Assembly (NCBI GenBank): GCA_001800285.1
Contig: MGVC01000037.1
Location: 1-57,154, forward strand
Length of the DNA: 57,154 bases
Reading direction: 5' to 3'
DNA from: Elusimicrobia bacterium RIFOXYA2_FULL_39_19
GTDB lineage: Bacteria > Elusimicrobiota > Endomicrobiia > CG1-02-37-114 > XYA2-FULL-39-19
Both the position numbers and the translations under genes were made by a program. This document shows, one piece after another, positions 44,091 through 53,952 of the stretch. The notes under the pieces are model-generated. The model did not search any database. It saw only the letters and a program-made list of their open reading frames with translations, and was not told the DNA's origin. Position 1 is the first letter of the stretch, and every line of letters starts with the position of its first letter.

Positions 44091-45365
44091 TTAAAGTATT
44101 CCTCTCATTGCTTCTGCCGGTTCAATTTTTGCTGCTTTAGTAGCAGGGATAAATACGCATACAGAAGAAATTAAAACCCCGAAAATAAATGAATAAAGGA
44201 GAATATCCAAACCAAAGCGGGGATAAACTATTTCTGAAAACTGCAGGTTCATGCCGCCGCCGGTTAATTTTGCAATGTTTATTCCTGTTATTGAAAGGTA
44301 GAGGCTTATAGCTCCTCCTATTACAGTTCCTGTAAAGCTTCCCATAGCGCTTATAATTACGGATTCATAGAAGAATAGCTTGATAATTGCAGTTCCTCTC
44401 ATGCCCAGGGCAGCTATGGTGCCAATTTCTTTCATTCTTTCATAAATCACCATCATAGTTGTATTAATTATAACCAGGCAGGCAAGGAAAATAATTCCGA
44501 TAAATATTATATCGTAAGTCTTGGTTAAAGTAACAAACATTTTGTAGTATTGGCCGTCTTTTTGATATTCCCAGGGATAAGCTATATAAGGGTTAGCCTG
44601 CTGGGTATAGAATTGTTCATTTATTTTTTTTGATACAGGAATGCTTCTATGCATATTATCCAGATAAACGGCCAACTCTATTACTTCATTTTCCATTTTC
44701 AGGAATTTTGCCGCGGCAGAAAGAGGAATATAAAAATATGTTTTATCAAATTCCGAAATACCGTAAGAAGAAATTCCTGAAATTTTAAACGTCATATGCC
44801 CCAGGCCGTCTTCGGCTGTTTTAGTCATCAGGGTAATTTTATCTCCGGATTTAACGCCTATTTCCCGGGCTAAAATTTCACCAATTACAATCTCCTGTAC
44901 TCCGGGGGAATATTCATTGAACATACGGCCGGCTATAATTTTGTCTTTTAAAGGATTTACCGGGTATTCAAGTTTTTGGTCTAATGCAAACCCAACAAGG
45001 TTTTTCATTTTTCCGTTTAAATTAAGAATTGCGCCGAATTTGGTTCTGGGCAGGACATATTTAATACCTTCAATTTTCTTTAATAAATCTATAACTTCAT
45101 TATAATTATTTTCATATCCATAAATATTAAGGTCAAGAGGCATAAGTTTTTCTTCTTTCAGGTAATCTTTATTTATAACTTTAACGTGAGCTGTTTCAAA
45201 AGAGAATACATTGTTTTTAACGTTATTAAAAAGGCCGGTTGTATAAGATTTCATAAAACATACAATCATAACAGCCATGGCTATGGCAAAAGCTGACAGC
45301 GCTGTGCGTTTTTTATTGCGGCTGATATTTCTGAAAGCCATCCGGTAAATATATCCTGATTTCAT
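44091..45365 (-). CDS. FtsX/MacB-type ABC permease, second of pair
   Basis: This 424-residue permease has one N-terminal helix (AFRNISRNKKRTALSAFAIA, about 10-38), a large periplasmic MacB_PCD-type domain (about 40-280), then three helices including MVIYERMKEIGTIAALGMRG, typical of LolC/LolE/MacB. It ends KAAKIEPAEAMRGIL. It lies 9 bp after the first permease gene, and the LolA-like gene follows after about 95 bp. Confidence 0.88.
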   Translation of the reverse strand: MKSGYIYRMAFRNISRNKKRTALSAFAIAMAVMIVCFMKSYTTGLFNNVKNNVFSFETAHVKVINKDYLKEEKLMPLDLNIYGYENNYNEVIDLLKKIEGIKYVLPRTKFGAILNLNGKMKNLVGFALDQKLEYPVNPLKDKIIAGRMFNEYSPGVQEIVIGEILAREIGVKSGDKITLMTKTAEDGLGHMTFKISGISSYGISEFDKTYFYIPLSAAAKFLKMENEVIELAVYLDNMHRSIPVSKKINEQFYTQQANPYIAYPWEYQKDGQYYKMFVTLTKTYDIIFIGIIFLACLVIINTTMMVIYERMKEIGTIAALGMRGTAIIKLFFYESVIISAMGSFTGTVIGGAISLYLSITGINIAKLTGGGMNLQFSEIVYPRFGLDILLYSFIFGVLISSVCVFIPATKAAKIEPAEAMRGIL

Positions 45366-45374
45366 AAGGTGCTC

Positions 45375-46619
45375 CTAAAGGTATCTTATAGAGTCTGTAA
45401 TTTCCATCTTTACAGCTTTTTTTGAAGGCAGAATACTTACCAAAACACTGCATAAAATTCCGAATATAAAAGCAGCAAGCATCATTCCCGGATTCCATTC
45501 ATTATAAAATATGGTACCGGTTCTGTAGCCAAAATCCATGTCTTTAAAAGATGAGGTAAAATCCAGCCCCACATTGACGCCATAAATGGTTAAACAGACA
45601 CCTAAGAAAAGGCCCATAACAGACCCTATCAGACCAAGCCCGGCGGCTTCAATTATAAAACATTTAATAACGTCGTTGTCTCGCATGCCCAGCGCCCTGA
45701 GCATGCCCATTTCTCTTACTCTTTCAAATATGGACATAGTCATTGTATTAATAATTCCGACGGCAACTATTACAAATATTAAAAATATCATAATTTTAGA
45801 GCCGCCTTTTTTTGTCTGGCTTATAGCCAGGTAGTCTGAGCCGTATTCCTGCCAGGTTTGGGTAGTAAGTAGGGTAAGCTTTTTTGAAGCCAATAAAGTT
45901 TTTACTTTGTTTAGCGCAGGCTGATTATCGCCGTTTTCAGTACGAAATGCGATTTCAGAAGCCATTCCTTCCAGCTGAAGGTTGTTTTCAGCCATTGTTC
46001 TGGTGATAAACAACTGGTTTTTGTTTACAATAGGATTAGGGCAGTCAAATATACCGGTTACTTTCAGGCGGAGTGCCTGCATGGTATTATATTTAGTCCG
46101 GGTTTCCATTATAATATATTCACCAATATCTATGCCCAGTTCTTTTTTACAGTAAGCGCTGATAAGTATTCCTTCACTGTTTTTATCAAGATAATTTCCC
46201 TGGATAATATTGTCTTTAATTTTAAAAACTTTGGCGTCAAGTTCCGGGTCTATGGCAAATACAACATACGGCAACCCAAACCCGCGTTTATAGCTCATCA
46301 TACTTCTAAACCCGGTTCTGGGGGATGAAAAACACCCTGTATTTTCTGCAATTATGAGGACTTTTTCTACTTCAGGTTTTTCAATTACAGAGTCAAGGGG
46401 AAAATCTTTTCTGTCATCCGCATATTCTTTGGTGCAGACAATAAAATTGCCGAATTCATAATTTTTTAAATTGCGCTTGGACTCATTATCTGCCCATTTT
46501 AACATTCCATCCATCCAAATAAGCAGAGCAATGCCAAAGGCTATGGCAATACTGGTAATAATTGTTCTTTTTTTATGCCTGGTTAGGTTTTTAAACGCCA
46601 GAATTACTATGTTTTTCAT
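45375..46619 (-). CDS. FtsX/MacB-type ABC permease, first of pair
   Basis: This 414-residue permease has the same layout as its neighbour: LAFKNLTRHKKRTIITSIAI at the N-terminus, a periplasmic domain (about 40-270), then helices with MSIFERVREMGMLRALGMRD, and the end KKAVKMEITDSIRYL. Its start overlaps the ATPase stop as ATGA. The two permeases are diverged paralogues and would form a LolC/LolE-like heterodimer with the ATPase. Confidence 0.88.
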   Translation of the reverse strand: MKNIVILAFKNLTRHKKRTIITSIAIAFGIALLIWMDGMLKWADNESKRNLKNYEFGNFIVCTKEYADDRKDFPLDSVIEKPEVEKVLIIAENTGCFSSPRTGFRSMMSYKRGFGLPYVVFAIDPELDAKVFKIKDNIIQGNYLDKNSEGILISAYCKKELGIDIGEYIIMETRTKYNTMQALRLKVTGIFDCPNPIVNKNQLFITRTMAENNLQLEGMASEIAFRTENGDNQPALNKVKTLLASKKLTLLTTQTWQEYGSDYLAISQTKKGGSKIMIFLIFVIVAVGIINTMTMSIFERVREMGMLRALGMRDNDVIKCFIIEAAGLGLIGSVMGLFLGVCLTIYGVNVGLDFTSSFKDMDFGYRTGTIFYNEWNPGMMLAAFIFGILCSVLVSILPSKKAVKMEITDSIRYL

Positions 46620-47311
46620 GATTTTTTGCCGCCGTTATCGCTTGTTATCATGCCGTCACGGAGGTTTATTATGCGCGTGGCATAGTCCATAACCATTTTG
46701 TCATGTGTTGAAAAAATAAACGTGGTTTGTTTTTTCATATTTAAATCTTTCATAAGAGCCATAATGTCTTCACCGGTTTTAGAATCAAGGTTTGCAGTAG
46801 GTTCATCCGCAAGAATTAAAGCCGGTTCCTTTACCAGAGCGCGGGCAATGGCCACTCTCTGCTGCTGTCCGCCTGAAAGTTCTGACGGTTTTCTGTTTTC
46901 CAGGCCTTTCAGACCAACTTCTTCCAATATTTTCATGGATTTTTCTGCGCATTCATTTTCCGGCAGGTTTTTTTTAAGGGATAAAACAAAATTAACATTT
47001 TCAAATGCGCTTAAAACAGGAATCAGGTTAAAAGTCTGAAAAACAAAACCTATATTTTCGCATCTCAAATCAGCAAGCAGGGTTTTATTTTGTTCTTTTA
47101 TTAGAATCCCGTTAATTTTCAGATTGCCCTCTGTTACTTTATCCAGGCAGCCTATTAAATTAAGAAGCGTGGATTTTCCGCTTCCGGAGGGGCCTACAAT
47201 GGCTGAAAATTCGCCTTTTTCAAAACTCAAGCTGATATCTTTAAGTGCAGAAACAACGCTGGCACCTACCTTGTATTCTTTTGAAACATTATTACATTCA
47301 ACTATCGGCAT
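46616..47311 (-). CDS. LolD/MacB-type ABC ATPase
   Basis: This 231-residue ATPase has Walker [11 protein letters not shown], signature [14 protein letters not shown] and Walker [13 protein letters not shown], all canonical for the LolD/MacB class. I choose the ATG at 47311 ([11 protein letters not shown]) with CAGGAGG 8 nt upstream. Two earlier in-frame ATGs (47317, 47347) are too close to or upstream of that Shine-Dalgarno site. It serves the two FtsX-type permeases that follow. Confidence 0.9.
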   Translation of the reverse strand: MPIVECNNVSKEYKVGASVVSALKDISLSFEKGEFSAIVGPSGSGKSTLLNLIGCLDKVTEGNLKINGILIKEQNKTLLADLRCENIGFVFQTFNLIPVLSAFENVNFVLSLKKNLPENECAEKSMKILEEVGLKGLENRKPSELSGGQQQRVAIARALVKEPALILADEPTANLDSKTGEDIMALMKDLNMKKQTTFIFSTHDKMVMDYATRIINLRDGMITSDNGGKKS

Positions 47312-47333
47312 TGTCATTTCCTCCTGATTTGTA

Positions 47334-48002
47334 TTAAAACCCTGCATTTATTCCTATTGAATAGGTCAATAATGAACCCTTTGCTTTTGATATATTCAAA
47401 ACACCAAGCTGTATGCCTTTTAAACTAACTCTGCAATAATTTACAAGAGCCAGCTGAATACCTTTTACATTTTTGGCATCATTGTACAGCCCGCAGGCCT
47501 GTACTCCGTAAGCTTTATCTGCGATATTATTAAATAAATTTGCCTGCAAACCATAAAAACTGTCTGTTTGATTTCCTGCAATACATATCTGCAAACCTTT
47601 AATGGAATCTGACTTGTTATTAGCCAGCACAGCCAGCTGCATGCCGTTTACATTTCCTGCTTTATTGCCAAACCCTGCCGCTTGAATACCGTTAATTGAA
47701 TCTGCCATGCTCATTACGTAGGAAAGCTGTAATCCGTTTAAGTGTTTTGCTTCGTTGCCAAAGAAACAATACTGAAAACCAGAAACATTTTCTGAAACAA
47801 TAGCAATAAGCCCCAGCCCTACGCCTGCTATGTTTGGTTTATCAAACACGGCATGGCCGGGCGCCAGAGAAAGTTTAAGTGCTGTCCAGTTTATTGTAGT
47901 TGTCGAGTCAGTTTGCAGGGTAAAATCAGCGTTATCCTGCGAAAATATATCAGTGTTAATTGAAAAGACTAAAACAAAAAACGTAATTATGATTTTTTTC
48001 AT
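47334..48002 (-). CDS. Secreted GLQ/GIQ-repeat protein (LA_2272-like surface repeat)
   Basis: This 222-residue protein starts with a signal peptide (KKIIITFFVLVFSINTDIFS) at the ATG 48002. It then carries about nine short repeats of a G-(L/I/V/F)-Q-(hydrophobic) strand spaced by about 18-22 residues: NGLQLSYV, NGIQAAGF, NGMQLAVL, KGLQICIA, YGLQANLF, YGVQACGL, KGIQLALV, KGIQLGVL. This is the pattern of leptospiral LA_2272-like surface repeats, probably a beta-solenoid or barrel. Its function is unknown. It is first in the envelope operon. Confidence 0.7.
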   Translation of the reverse strand: MKKIIITFFVLVFSINTDIFSQDNADFTLQTDSTTTINWTALKLSLAPGHAVFDKPNIAGVGLGLIAIVSENVSGFQYCFFGNEAKHLNGLQLSYVMSMADSINGIQAAGFGNKAGNVNGMQLAVLANNKSDSIKGLQICIAGNQTDSFYGLQANLFNNIADKAYGVQACGLYNDAKNVKGIQLALVNYCRVSLKGIQLGVLNISKAKGSLLTYSIGINAGF

Positions 48003-48093
48003 TAGTTTATCGGTATGTTTTATCAAACGGGTATATAAGAATGATACCATAATTTACGGTATGTGTTAAGAGTTTTAAACGGCTGGCATGACG

Positions 48094-48122
48094 TTTATTA
48101 AAAAGCAGATATAAGGTATAAT
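48094..48122 (+). promoter_or_regulatory. Promoter with -10 box 7 nt before otsAB
   Basis: TATAAT (48117-48122), with a weak TTTATT 17 nt upstream (48094-48099), ends 7 nt before the ATG at 48130. No Shine-Dalgarno site is present. The mRNA would be leaderless. Confidence 0.55.
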
Positions 48123-48129
48123 ATAATAT

Positions 48130-50331
48130 ATGAGATTACTAATAGTTTCAAACAGACTGCCTTTTAGTGTTGAAGAAAATGAAGGTAAAATCAGTTTTAA
48201 AGAAAGTACCGGAGGCCTGGTTACCGGTATAAGCGCTTATCTTGATTCATTAAAAAACGCTTCCTTTACAAAGCAGGAACATGTTTGGATTGGCTGGCCC
48301 GGCAATGAAATAAACCCGAAACTTGAAAATGACCTGAAGAAAAAAGCTCTTGCTGATTTTAACGCTTATCCGGTTAATATTGATGAAAAATCCATGGATT
48401 GTTTTTATAACGGGTTCTGCAACAAGACTATCTGGCCTTTATTTCATTGTTTTCCAGTTTATACAGCTTATAATGAAACATTCTGGAATTATTATAAAAA
48501 AGTAAATGAACATTTTTGTGAAGCAATAGTGAAAATTGTAAAACCCGGTGATTTAATCTGGGTTCACGATTACCACCTTATGCTCCTGCCGAAGTTATTA
48601 AAAGAAAAATTGCCGGATACGCCAATAGGGTTTTTCCTTCATATACCTTTCCCGCCTATAGAAATATTCAGGCTGCTTCCTAAAAAATGGCGCGTAGAAA
48701 TACTTGAAGGGCTTATAGGTGCTGATTTGCTTGGTTTTCATACGCATGATTATACACAGAATTTTTTAAAGTGTACTTTGCGTTTGCTGGGGTTTGACCA
48801 TAACATGGGCAATATCACCACAGAAAACAGAATATTAAAAGCCGATACTTTTCCCATGGGAATTCATTTCCAGAAATATCATGACACAGCAAGCCTGCCG
48901 GAAGTTCAGGAGGAAAAAGAAAAACTTAGATCAACTTTAACCGGATTGAAAACCATTCTTTCGGTTGACCGCCTTGATTATACAAAAGGAATATTAAACA
49001 GGCTTGAAGGTTACCAACTGTTCCTGCAAAACAACCCCCAATGGCAAAAAAAGGTTGTAATGATATTAGTTGTAGTCCCTTCACGCATAGGAATAGATAA
49101 TTATCAGAAAATGAAGGCAGCGCTTGATGCGTATGTTGGAAAAATTAATGGCAGGTTCGGAAGCCTGGACTGGACACCCATTCATTATCAATATAAGTAT
49201 CTGCCGTTGAAGCCCCTGGTTGCTTTATATACTACCTGCGACGTTGCTATGATTACTCCTCTAAGAGACGGTATGAATCTTGTTTCCAAAGAATACATTG
49301 CATCATTGACAGATAAAACCGGCGTATTGATTTTAAGCGAAATGGCAGGGGCAGCAAAAGAGCTTGGCGAAGCTATAGTTATTAACCCTAATCATAAAGA
49401 GGAAATTGCCGAAGCTCTAAAAGAGGCGCTTGAAATGCCTGAGGAAGAACAAAAAAGAAGAAATACCATAATGCAAAAAAGGCTTCAGGAATATGATGTT
49501 ATCCGTTGGGCAAACGATTTTACGCAGGAATTGACGGATATAAATGAATTCAAGCAGAAATTCAATGCAAGACTGTTGAATTCTTCTGATAAAAAACAGC
49601 TTATTAAAAGCTTTAAGGATGCCGATTCAAGAATTATTTTTATGGATTATGACGGAACCCTGGTGCCGTTTGCCGGGCTTCCGGAAAATGCCTATCCTGA
49701 TGAAGAAATCCTGCAATTGTTAAAGTCATTTTCACAATACCCCGGCACAAAAATTGTTATTGTAAGCGGCAGGGACAAGCAAACTCTGCAGAATTGGCTT
49801 GGAAATACCAGCGTAGACATGGTTTCTGAACACGGTGTCTGGATAAAAGACAGCGGCAGTGATTGGCAGTTATTAAAACCCTTAACTTCGGACTGGAAAT
49901 TAAAAATAACGCCAATTCTGAAGACTTATTCTGACAGGTTGCCCAGATCTTTTGTGGAAGAAAAAGAATTTTCCGTTGTATGGCATTACCGCAGGTCTGA
50001 CCCTGAACTGGCCTCAATCAGGGCTAAAGAGCTTATGGATGACCTGATTTCCTTTACTGCTAATATTGATGTTCAAATACTGCAAGGCAACAAGGTAATT
50101 GAAATCAGAAATTCTGGTATTAACAAAGGAATTGCGGCAAATTACTTTCTTTCAAAGAATAAATACGATTTCATTATGGCTTTTGGAGATGACTGGACTG
50201 ATGAAGACCTTTTTAAAAGCCTTCCTGATAACGCCCATTCTTTTAAGGTTGGTATTTCGCCTTCACATGCGAAATATAATTTGAAAAACTATAAAGAAGT
50301 AAGAACCCTTATTGAAGGCCTAATAAAATAG
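48130..50331 (+). CDS. otsAB: Bifunctional trehalose-6-phosphate synthase/phosphatase
   Basis: This 733-residue fusion makes trehalose from a nucleotide-glucose and glucose-6-phosphate. Residues 1 to about 470 are a GT20 synthase (SNRLPFSVEENEG, FKESTGGLVTGI, IWVHDYHLMLLPKLL, VDRLDYTKGI, and TPLRDGMNLVSKEYI). Residues about 495-733 are the HAD-type phosphatase with nucleophile motif FMDYDGTLVPF near residue 505 and MAFGDDWTDEDLF. The gene converges with the TreS fusion, whose stop lies 26 bp away. No terminator is visible between them. Confidence 0.93.
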   Translation: MRLLIVSNRLPFSVEENEGKISFKESTGGLVTGISAYLDSLKNASFTKQEHVWIGWPGNEINPKLENDLKKKALADFNAYPVNIDEKSMDCFYNGFCNKTIWPLFHCFPVYTAYNETFWNYYKKVNEHFCEAIVKIVKPGDLIWVHDYHLMLLPKLLKEKLPDTPIGFFLHIPFPPIEIFRLLPKKWRVEILEGLIGADLLGFHTHDYTQNFLKCTLRLLGFDHNMGNITTENRILKADTFPMGIHFQKYHDTASLPEVQEEKEKLRSTLTGLKTILSVDRLDYTKGILNRLEGYQLFLQNNPQWQKKVVMILVVVPSRIGIDNYQKMKAALDAYVGKINGRFGSLDWTPIHYQYKYLPLKPLVALYTTCDVAMITPLRDGMNLVSKEYIASLTDKTGVLILSEMAGAAKELGEAIVINPNHKEEIAEALKEALEMPEEEQKRRNTIMQKRLQEYDVIRWANDFTQELTDINEFKQKFNARLLNSSDKKQLIKSFKDADSRIIFMDYDGTLVPFAGLPENAYPDEEILQLLKSFSQYPGTKIVIVSGRDKQTLQNWLGNTSVDMVSEHGVWIKDSGSDWQLLKPLTSDWKLKITPILKTYSDRLPRSFVEEKEFSVVWHYRRSDPELASIRAKELMDDLISFTANIDVQILQGNKVIEIRNSGINKGIAANYFLSKNKYDFIMAFGDDWTDEDLFKSLPDNAHSFKVGISPSHAKYNLKNYKEVRTLIEGLIK

Positions 50332-50357
50332 CACAAACATAATTATTTTTACGGTTT

Positions 50358-53300
50358 TTAAATCTCTTTTTTTAGAATATTGGCTATGCCGTTTATGGGG
50401 ATAGTTATCCAGTCAGGGCGGTTGTTGAGCTCATAACCAAGTTCATAGACGGCTTTTTCAAGCATAAAAATATCAAGCAGGTTTTCAATTTGTTTACGGT
50501 CGTTTGGAATAAAAACAGCCTTGTCAGCTGTTTCAAGATATGAAGTTAAAAAAGTACCGGCTGTATATTTATACCATAGAAGCATCCACTCTTCCATTTC
50601 TTTAAAATCTTCAGTTTTTATTGTCTGGTGTTTTATAAGCGAAGTATAGGCCGCATAATGCAAAGACCTTATCATTCCCGCAATGTCCTTTAAAGAAGAT
50701 TTTTTAAGCCTTCTTTCGTTTAAAGACCTCATCGGTTCGCCTTCAAAATCAATACTCTCAAAATCATTTCCCGTAAAAAGCAGCTGTCCCAGGTGGTAAT
50801 CACCATGAATTCTGATTTTCATGCCTGATATTTTTTCTTTAAAAATAAGTGAAAATCTGTTTATTATTTCTTTTTCAAAAGTTGTTAATTTAGCGGTTTT
50901 TTCTTTAAGGGTGTCCGGCAGGGATTTTTGGTTTTTTTTCAAGGTATCAAAAACTTTTTTTGTTAATCCCTGCATAGACTGGTAAAGAGAACGCTGGTAA
51001 AGGGTGGTAAAAGGTTCAGGCGCAAAATCCGGGTTTTCAGAATCAGAAGAAAGAGCAAAATGCAGCTGGGCAGTCCTGGTTCCCAGCAGTTTCATCATTT
51101 CAATATAATCAACGCCTATGGTTTCCTGTATGATCAAGGGTATTTCTTTGCAGCTGACATCAAGCAGGGATTCCGGTGCCGAAGGCGGTTTTTTTATTTC
51201 CGGGAGTTTTGTAAGTATTCTTTCATAGTAACGTGTAAGTGAATCAAGGGTATGCTGCCAGGCATCTGCCGGATTGCTTATGGTGCCCTGAAGTATTCCC
51301 ACTGCCATTGGTTTAGAATTGTGTTTGGTATATTCTATCATTCCGGCGAAAGGAGGGGCATTTCTGAAATTTGTTTTTTCTGTAAGAAATTTCCCTATTT
51401 CAATTTCGGGATTTATGCCTTCGTCAATTCTTCTGTAAAGTTTTAAGAATAGTTCATTTCCAAAAAGGATTGAAGTGTTGCTTTGCTGGGCGCTGGAAAC
51501 AGTAGATTTTTCATTTGTAAAAGATTTTCCCGAAAGAAGCATCTTTTTTAAATATTTGCCCGGATGGCCTGTCAGCCTGCCATTTGCTGTTTCAAAACTG
51601 TGTTTTTTTTCTATCATCAAAAGAAGGGTTTTCCTGAGCTCTTCATTATAAATACCGTCATAAATTATCCCTTCCTCAAAGTTGATTTTAAGGTTAGCAA
51701 TTACTGAATAAGGCAATTCGGTTTTTATTGTCTGTGCAGTAGGCCCGGTTGCCAGGCACACCGGCAGCAGATAGATTTCAGACAGCCCTTCAATAAATGT
51801 TGTTTCAAGTATAAGAATTCGTTCATTATCCTGCAGTTCAATATTTTCGATTATCCTTACTTGCTGTATTTTTTGTGATTTGCTTTTGAACCACCTGCAT
51901 TTTACAAGGTATTCGGGGAGAACCTTGCGTTCTAACTGTTCCTTGGCCTTTCCTTTTATTTCTCCTTCAATGTTTATATTGAAAACATTTTTGCTTCCTT
52001 CAATTAGTTCAATATCTTCTTTCTTGAGTTCAAACCAGAAGTAATCATAAAACCCGAGAGTAAACACATAGGGCGATTCTTTAATGGCAGGAAAACGGTT
52101 TTTGCTGAATATTTCCTGGAGAAAATAGCCGGCATATTTAGAAAGGTCAAGTTCTACTGACTGGGAAAACCGTGAGAGGTTAATTACAATAAGTATTATT
52201 TCATCTTTATATGTTCTGGTAAAGGCCAGTACCCTGGGATTATTTGAAGGTAAAAATTCCAGGCTCCCGCTTCCAAAAGATTTAAAACGCTTTCTCATGG
52301 CAACAACCCGTTTCATCCACCACAAAAGCGAGGACTGGTTGCTCTCATTGTTTTCTACATTTATTGCTTCATAATGGTATTCCGGGTCTATAATAATAGG
52401 AAGGTATAACTTTTGCGGATTTGCGCGGGAAAACCCGGCATTTTTATCTGAACTCCATTGCATGGGAGTCCTTACACCGTTTCTGTCGCCAAGGTAGAAG
52501 TTATCACCCATGCCAATCTCATCCCCATAATAGATTACCGGCGTGCCGGGCAGGGAGAAAAGCAGAATATTCATAAGTTCATATTTTCTCCGATGGTTGC
52601 CCAGAAGTGGTGCAAGCCTGCGCCTTATACCTATATTTATTCTGGTGTTCGGATCTTTTGCATAGACTCTGTACATATAATCTCTTTCTTCATCTGTTAC
52701 CATTTCAAGGGTTAATTCATCGTGGTTTCTTAAAAATAGCGCCCACTGGCAGTTATCAGGGATGGCTGGTGTCTGCTCAAAAATATCAATTATGGGGAAT
52801 CTGTCTTCCATCCACATTGACATAAACATTCTTGGCATAAGCGGAAAATGAAAGGTCATCTGGCAGGAATCACCCTTGCCGAAATAGGCAGCTGCGTCTT
52901 CAGGCCATTGATTGGCTTCTGCAAGAAGCACCCTGCCCGTATATTTTGAATCTATATGTTGTCTTATTGTCTGAAGATACTCATAGGTTTCCGGCAGGTT
53001 TTCACAATTTGTGCCTTCTTTTTCAAAAAGGTACGGGATGGCGTCAAGGCGCATACCGTCAACACCCATGTCAAGCCAGTAATCAATAACTTTAAGTATT
53101 GCTTTCTGCACATGAGGGCTGTTATAGTTCAGGTCCGGCTGGTGGGTATAAAACCTGTGCCAGTAATAGGAATTGGCAACAGTGTCCCAGGCCCAGTTGG
53201 AGGTTTCAAAATCTTTGAATATTATTCTTGCATCCTTGTATTTTTCCTGGGAGTCGCTCCAAACGTAAAAATCTCTTGCTGTTGAGCCTTTCGGCGCTTT

Positions 53301-53687
53301 TCTTGCTTTTTTAAACCAGGCATGCTGGTCTGAAGTATGGTTTAGCACAAGTTCTGTTATTACGCGGATACCGCGCTGGTGTGCTTCATTTAAAAAGTTT
53401 TTAAAATCTCTCAGAGTGCCGTAATTCGGGTGAATACTAAAATAATCGGCTATATCATAACCGTCATCTTTCAAGGGTGAAGGATAAAACGGCAGCAGCC
53501 AGATAGTGTTAATCCCAAGATTATTCAAATAATCAAGTTTACCGGTAAGTCCTTTGAAATCACCTATACCGTCATTATTGCTGTCACAAAATGACCTTAC
53601 GTGTAATTCATAGATAATGGCATTTTTATACCAGAGAGGATCATTCTCAAAATAAAAGCATTTTGTTTTAGCGGAAGGTTTTTTCAT
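50358..53687 (-). CDS. treS: Trehalose synthase-maltokinase fusion (TreS-Mak)
   Basis: This 1109-residue protein has an N-terminal GH13 trehalose synthase (about 1-560), which interconverts trehalose and maltose. It has VLNHTSDQHAWF, the nucleophile in DMGVDGMRLDAIPYL (near residue 215), the acid RVLLAEANQW and FLRNHDELTLEM. Residues about 575-1109 form a maltokinase (CRWFKSKSQ, later RIHGDYHLGQLL and DFEGEP), which makes maltose-1-phosphate. That is the feed to the GlgE alpha-glucan pathway; GlgE itself is not in this window. Paired with OtsAB it implies a trehalose-to-glucan route. Confidence 0.93.
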   Translation of the reverse strand: MKKPSAKTKCFYFENDPLWYKNAIIYELHVRSFCDSNNDGIGDFKGLTGKLDYLNNLGINTIWLLPFYPSPLKDDGYDIADYFSIHPNYGTLRDFKNFLNEAHQRGIRVITELVLNHTSDQHAWFKKARKAPKGSTARDFYVWSDSQEKYKDARIIFKDFETSNWAWDTVANSYYWHRFYTHQPDLNYNSPHVQKAILKVIDYWLDMGVDGMRLDAIPYLFEKEGTNCENLPETYEYLQTIRQHIDSKYTGRVLLAEANQWPEDAAAYFGKGDSCQMTFHFPLMPRMFMSMWMEDRFPIIDIFEQTPAIPDNCQWALFLRNHDELTLEMVTDEERDYMYRVYAKDPNTRINIGIRRRLAPLLGNHRRKYELMNILLFSLPGTPVIYYGDEIGMGDNFYLGDRNGVRTPMQWSSDKNAGFSRANPQKLYLPIIIDPEYHYEAINVENNESNQSSLLWWMKRVVAMRKRFKSFGSGSLEFLPSNNPRVLAFTRTYKDEIILIVINLSRFSQSVELDLSKYAGYFLQEIFSKNRFPAIKESPYVFTLGFYDYFWFELKKEDIELIEGSKNVFNINIEGEIKGKAKEQLERKVLPEYLVKCRWFKSKSQKIQQVRIIENIELQDNERILILETTFIEGLSEIYLLPVCLATGPTAQTIKTELPYSVIANLKINFEEGIIYDGIYNEELRKTLLLMIEKKHSFETANGRLTGHPGKYLKKMLLSGKSFTNEKSTVSSAQQSNTSILFGNELFLKLYRRIDEGINPEIEIGKFLTEKTNFRNAPPFAGMIEYTKHNSKPMAVGILQGTISNPADAWQHTLDSLTRYYERILTKLPEIKKPPSAPESLLDVSCKEIPLIIQETIGVDYIEMMKLLGTRTAQLHFALSSDSENPDFAPEPFTTLYQRSLYQSMQGLTKKVFDTLKKNQKSLPDTLKEKTAKLTTFEKEIINRFSLIFKEKISGMKIRIHGDYHLGQLLFTGNDFESIDFEGEPMRSLNERRLKKSSLKDIAGMIRSLHYAAYTSLIKHQTIKTEDFKEMEEWMLLWYKYTAGTFLTSYLETADKAVFIPNDRKQIENLLDIFMLEKAVYELGYELNNRPDWITIPINGIANILKKEI

Positions 53688-53852
53688 GTTATTTTATTAT
53701 TGTTTGTCAGCTTTTTAATTTATAAGGAAATAGGATTCACCGGAACTCTACTGCAATCTATTCAATTGTTTGCTACACACCTATTGTATCAAATTGAAAG
53801 AAGTATATTAATAGTTGTCTTCAAAATGGTAGTGGGAGATTGAAAATACAAT

Positions 53853-53893
53853 TTACACTACAAAACGCAAAAAAATAGGAAAACGTAGTGTAA
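53853..53893. repeat. 9-bp inverted repeat downstream of tRNA-His
   Basis: TTACACTAC (53853-53861) and GTAGTGTAA (53885-53893) are perfect complements around a 23-nt A-rich spacer. The 265-bp interval 53688-53952 contains this, the terminator at 53920-53951 and no gene. Confidence 0.5.
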
Positions 53894-53919
53894 GGAAAAA
53901 ACAGTTGCCAGTTGCCCAT

Positions 53920-53951
53920 AAAAAAAGCACCCTAGAAAGGATGCTTTTTTT
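53920..53951 (-). terminator. Terminator of tRNA-His
   Basis: On the minus strand AAAGCATCCT and AGGGTGCTTTTTT form a hairpin with one mismatch and loop TTCT, followed by a T-run. It starts directly after the tRNA-His CCA. Confidence 0.75.
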
Positions 53952-53952
53952 A

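Noticed and set aside
47334-48002. Pentapeptide-repeat protein
   Set aside because: The GLQ/GIQ units recur every 18-22 residues rather than every five, so the LA_2272-like surface repeat fits better.
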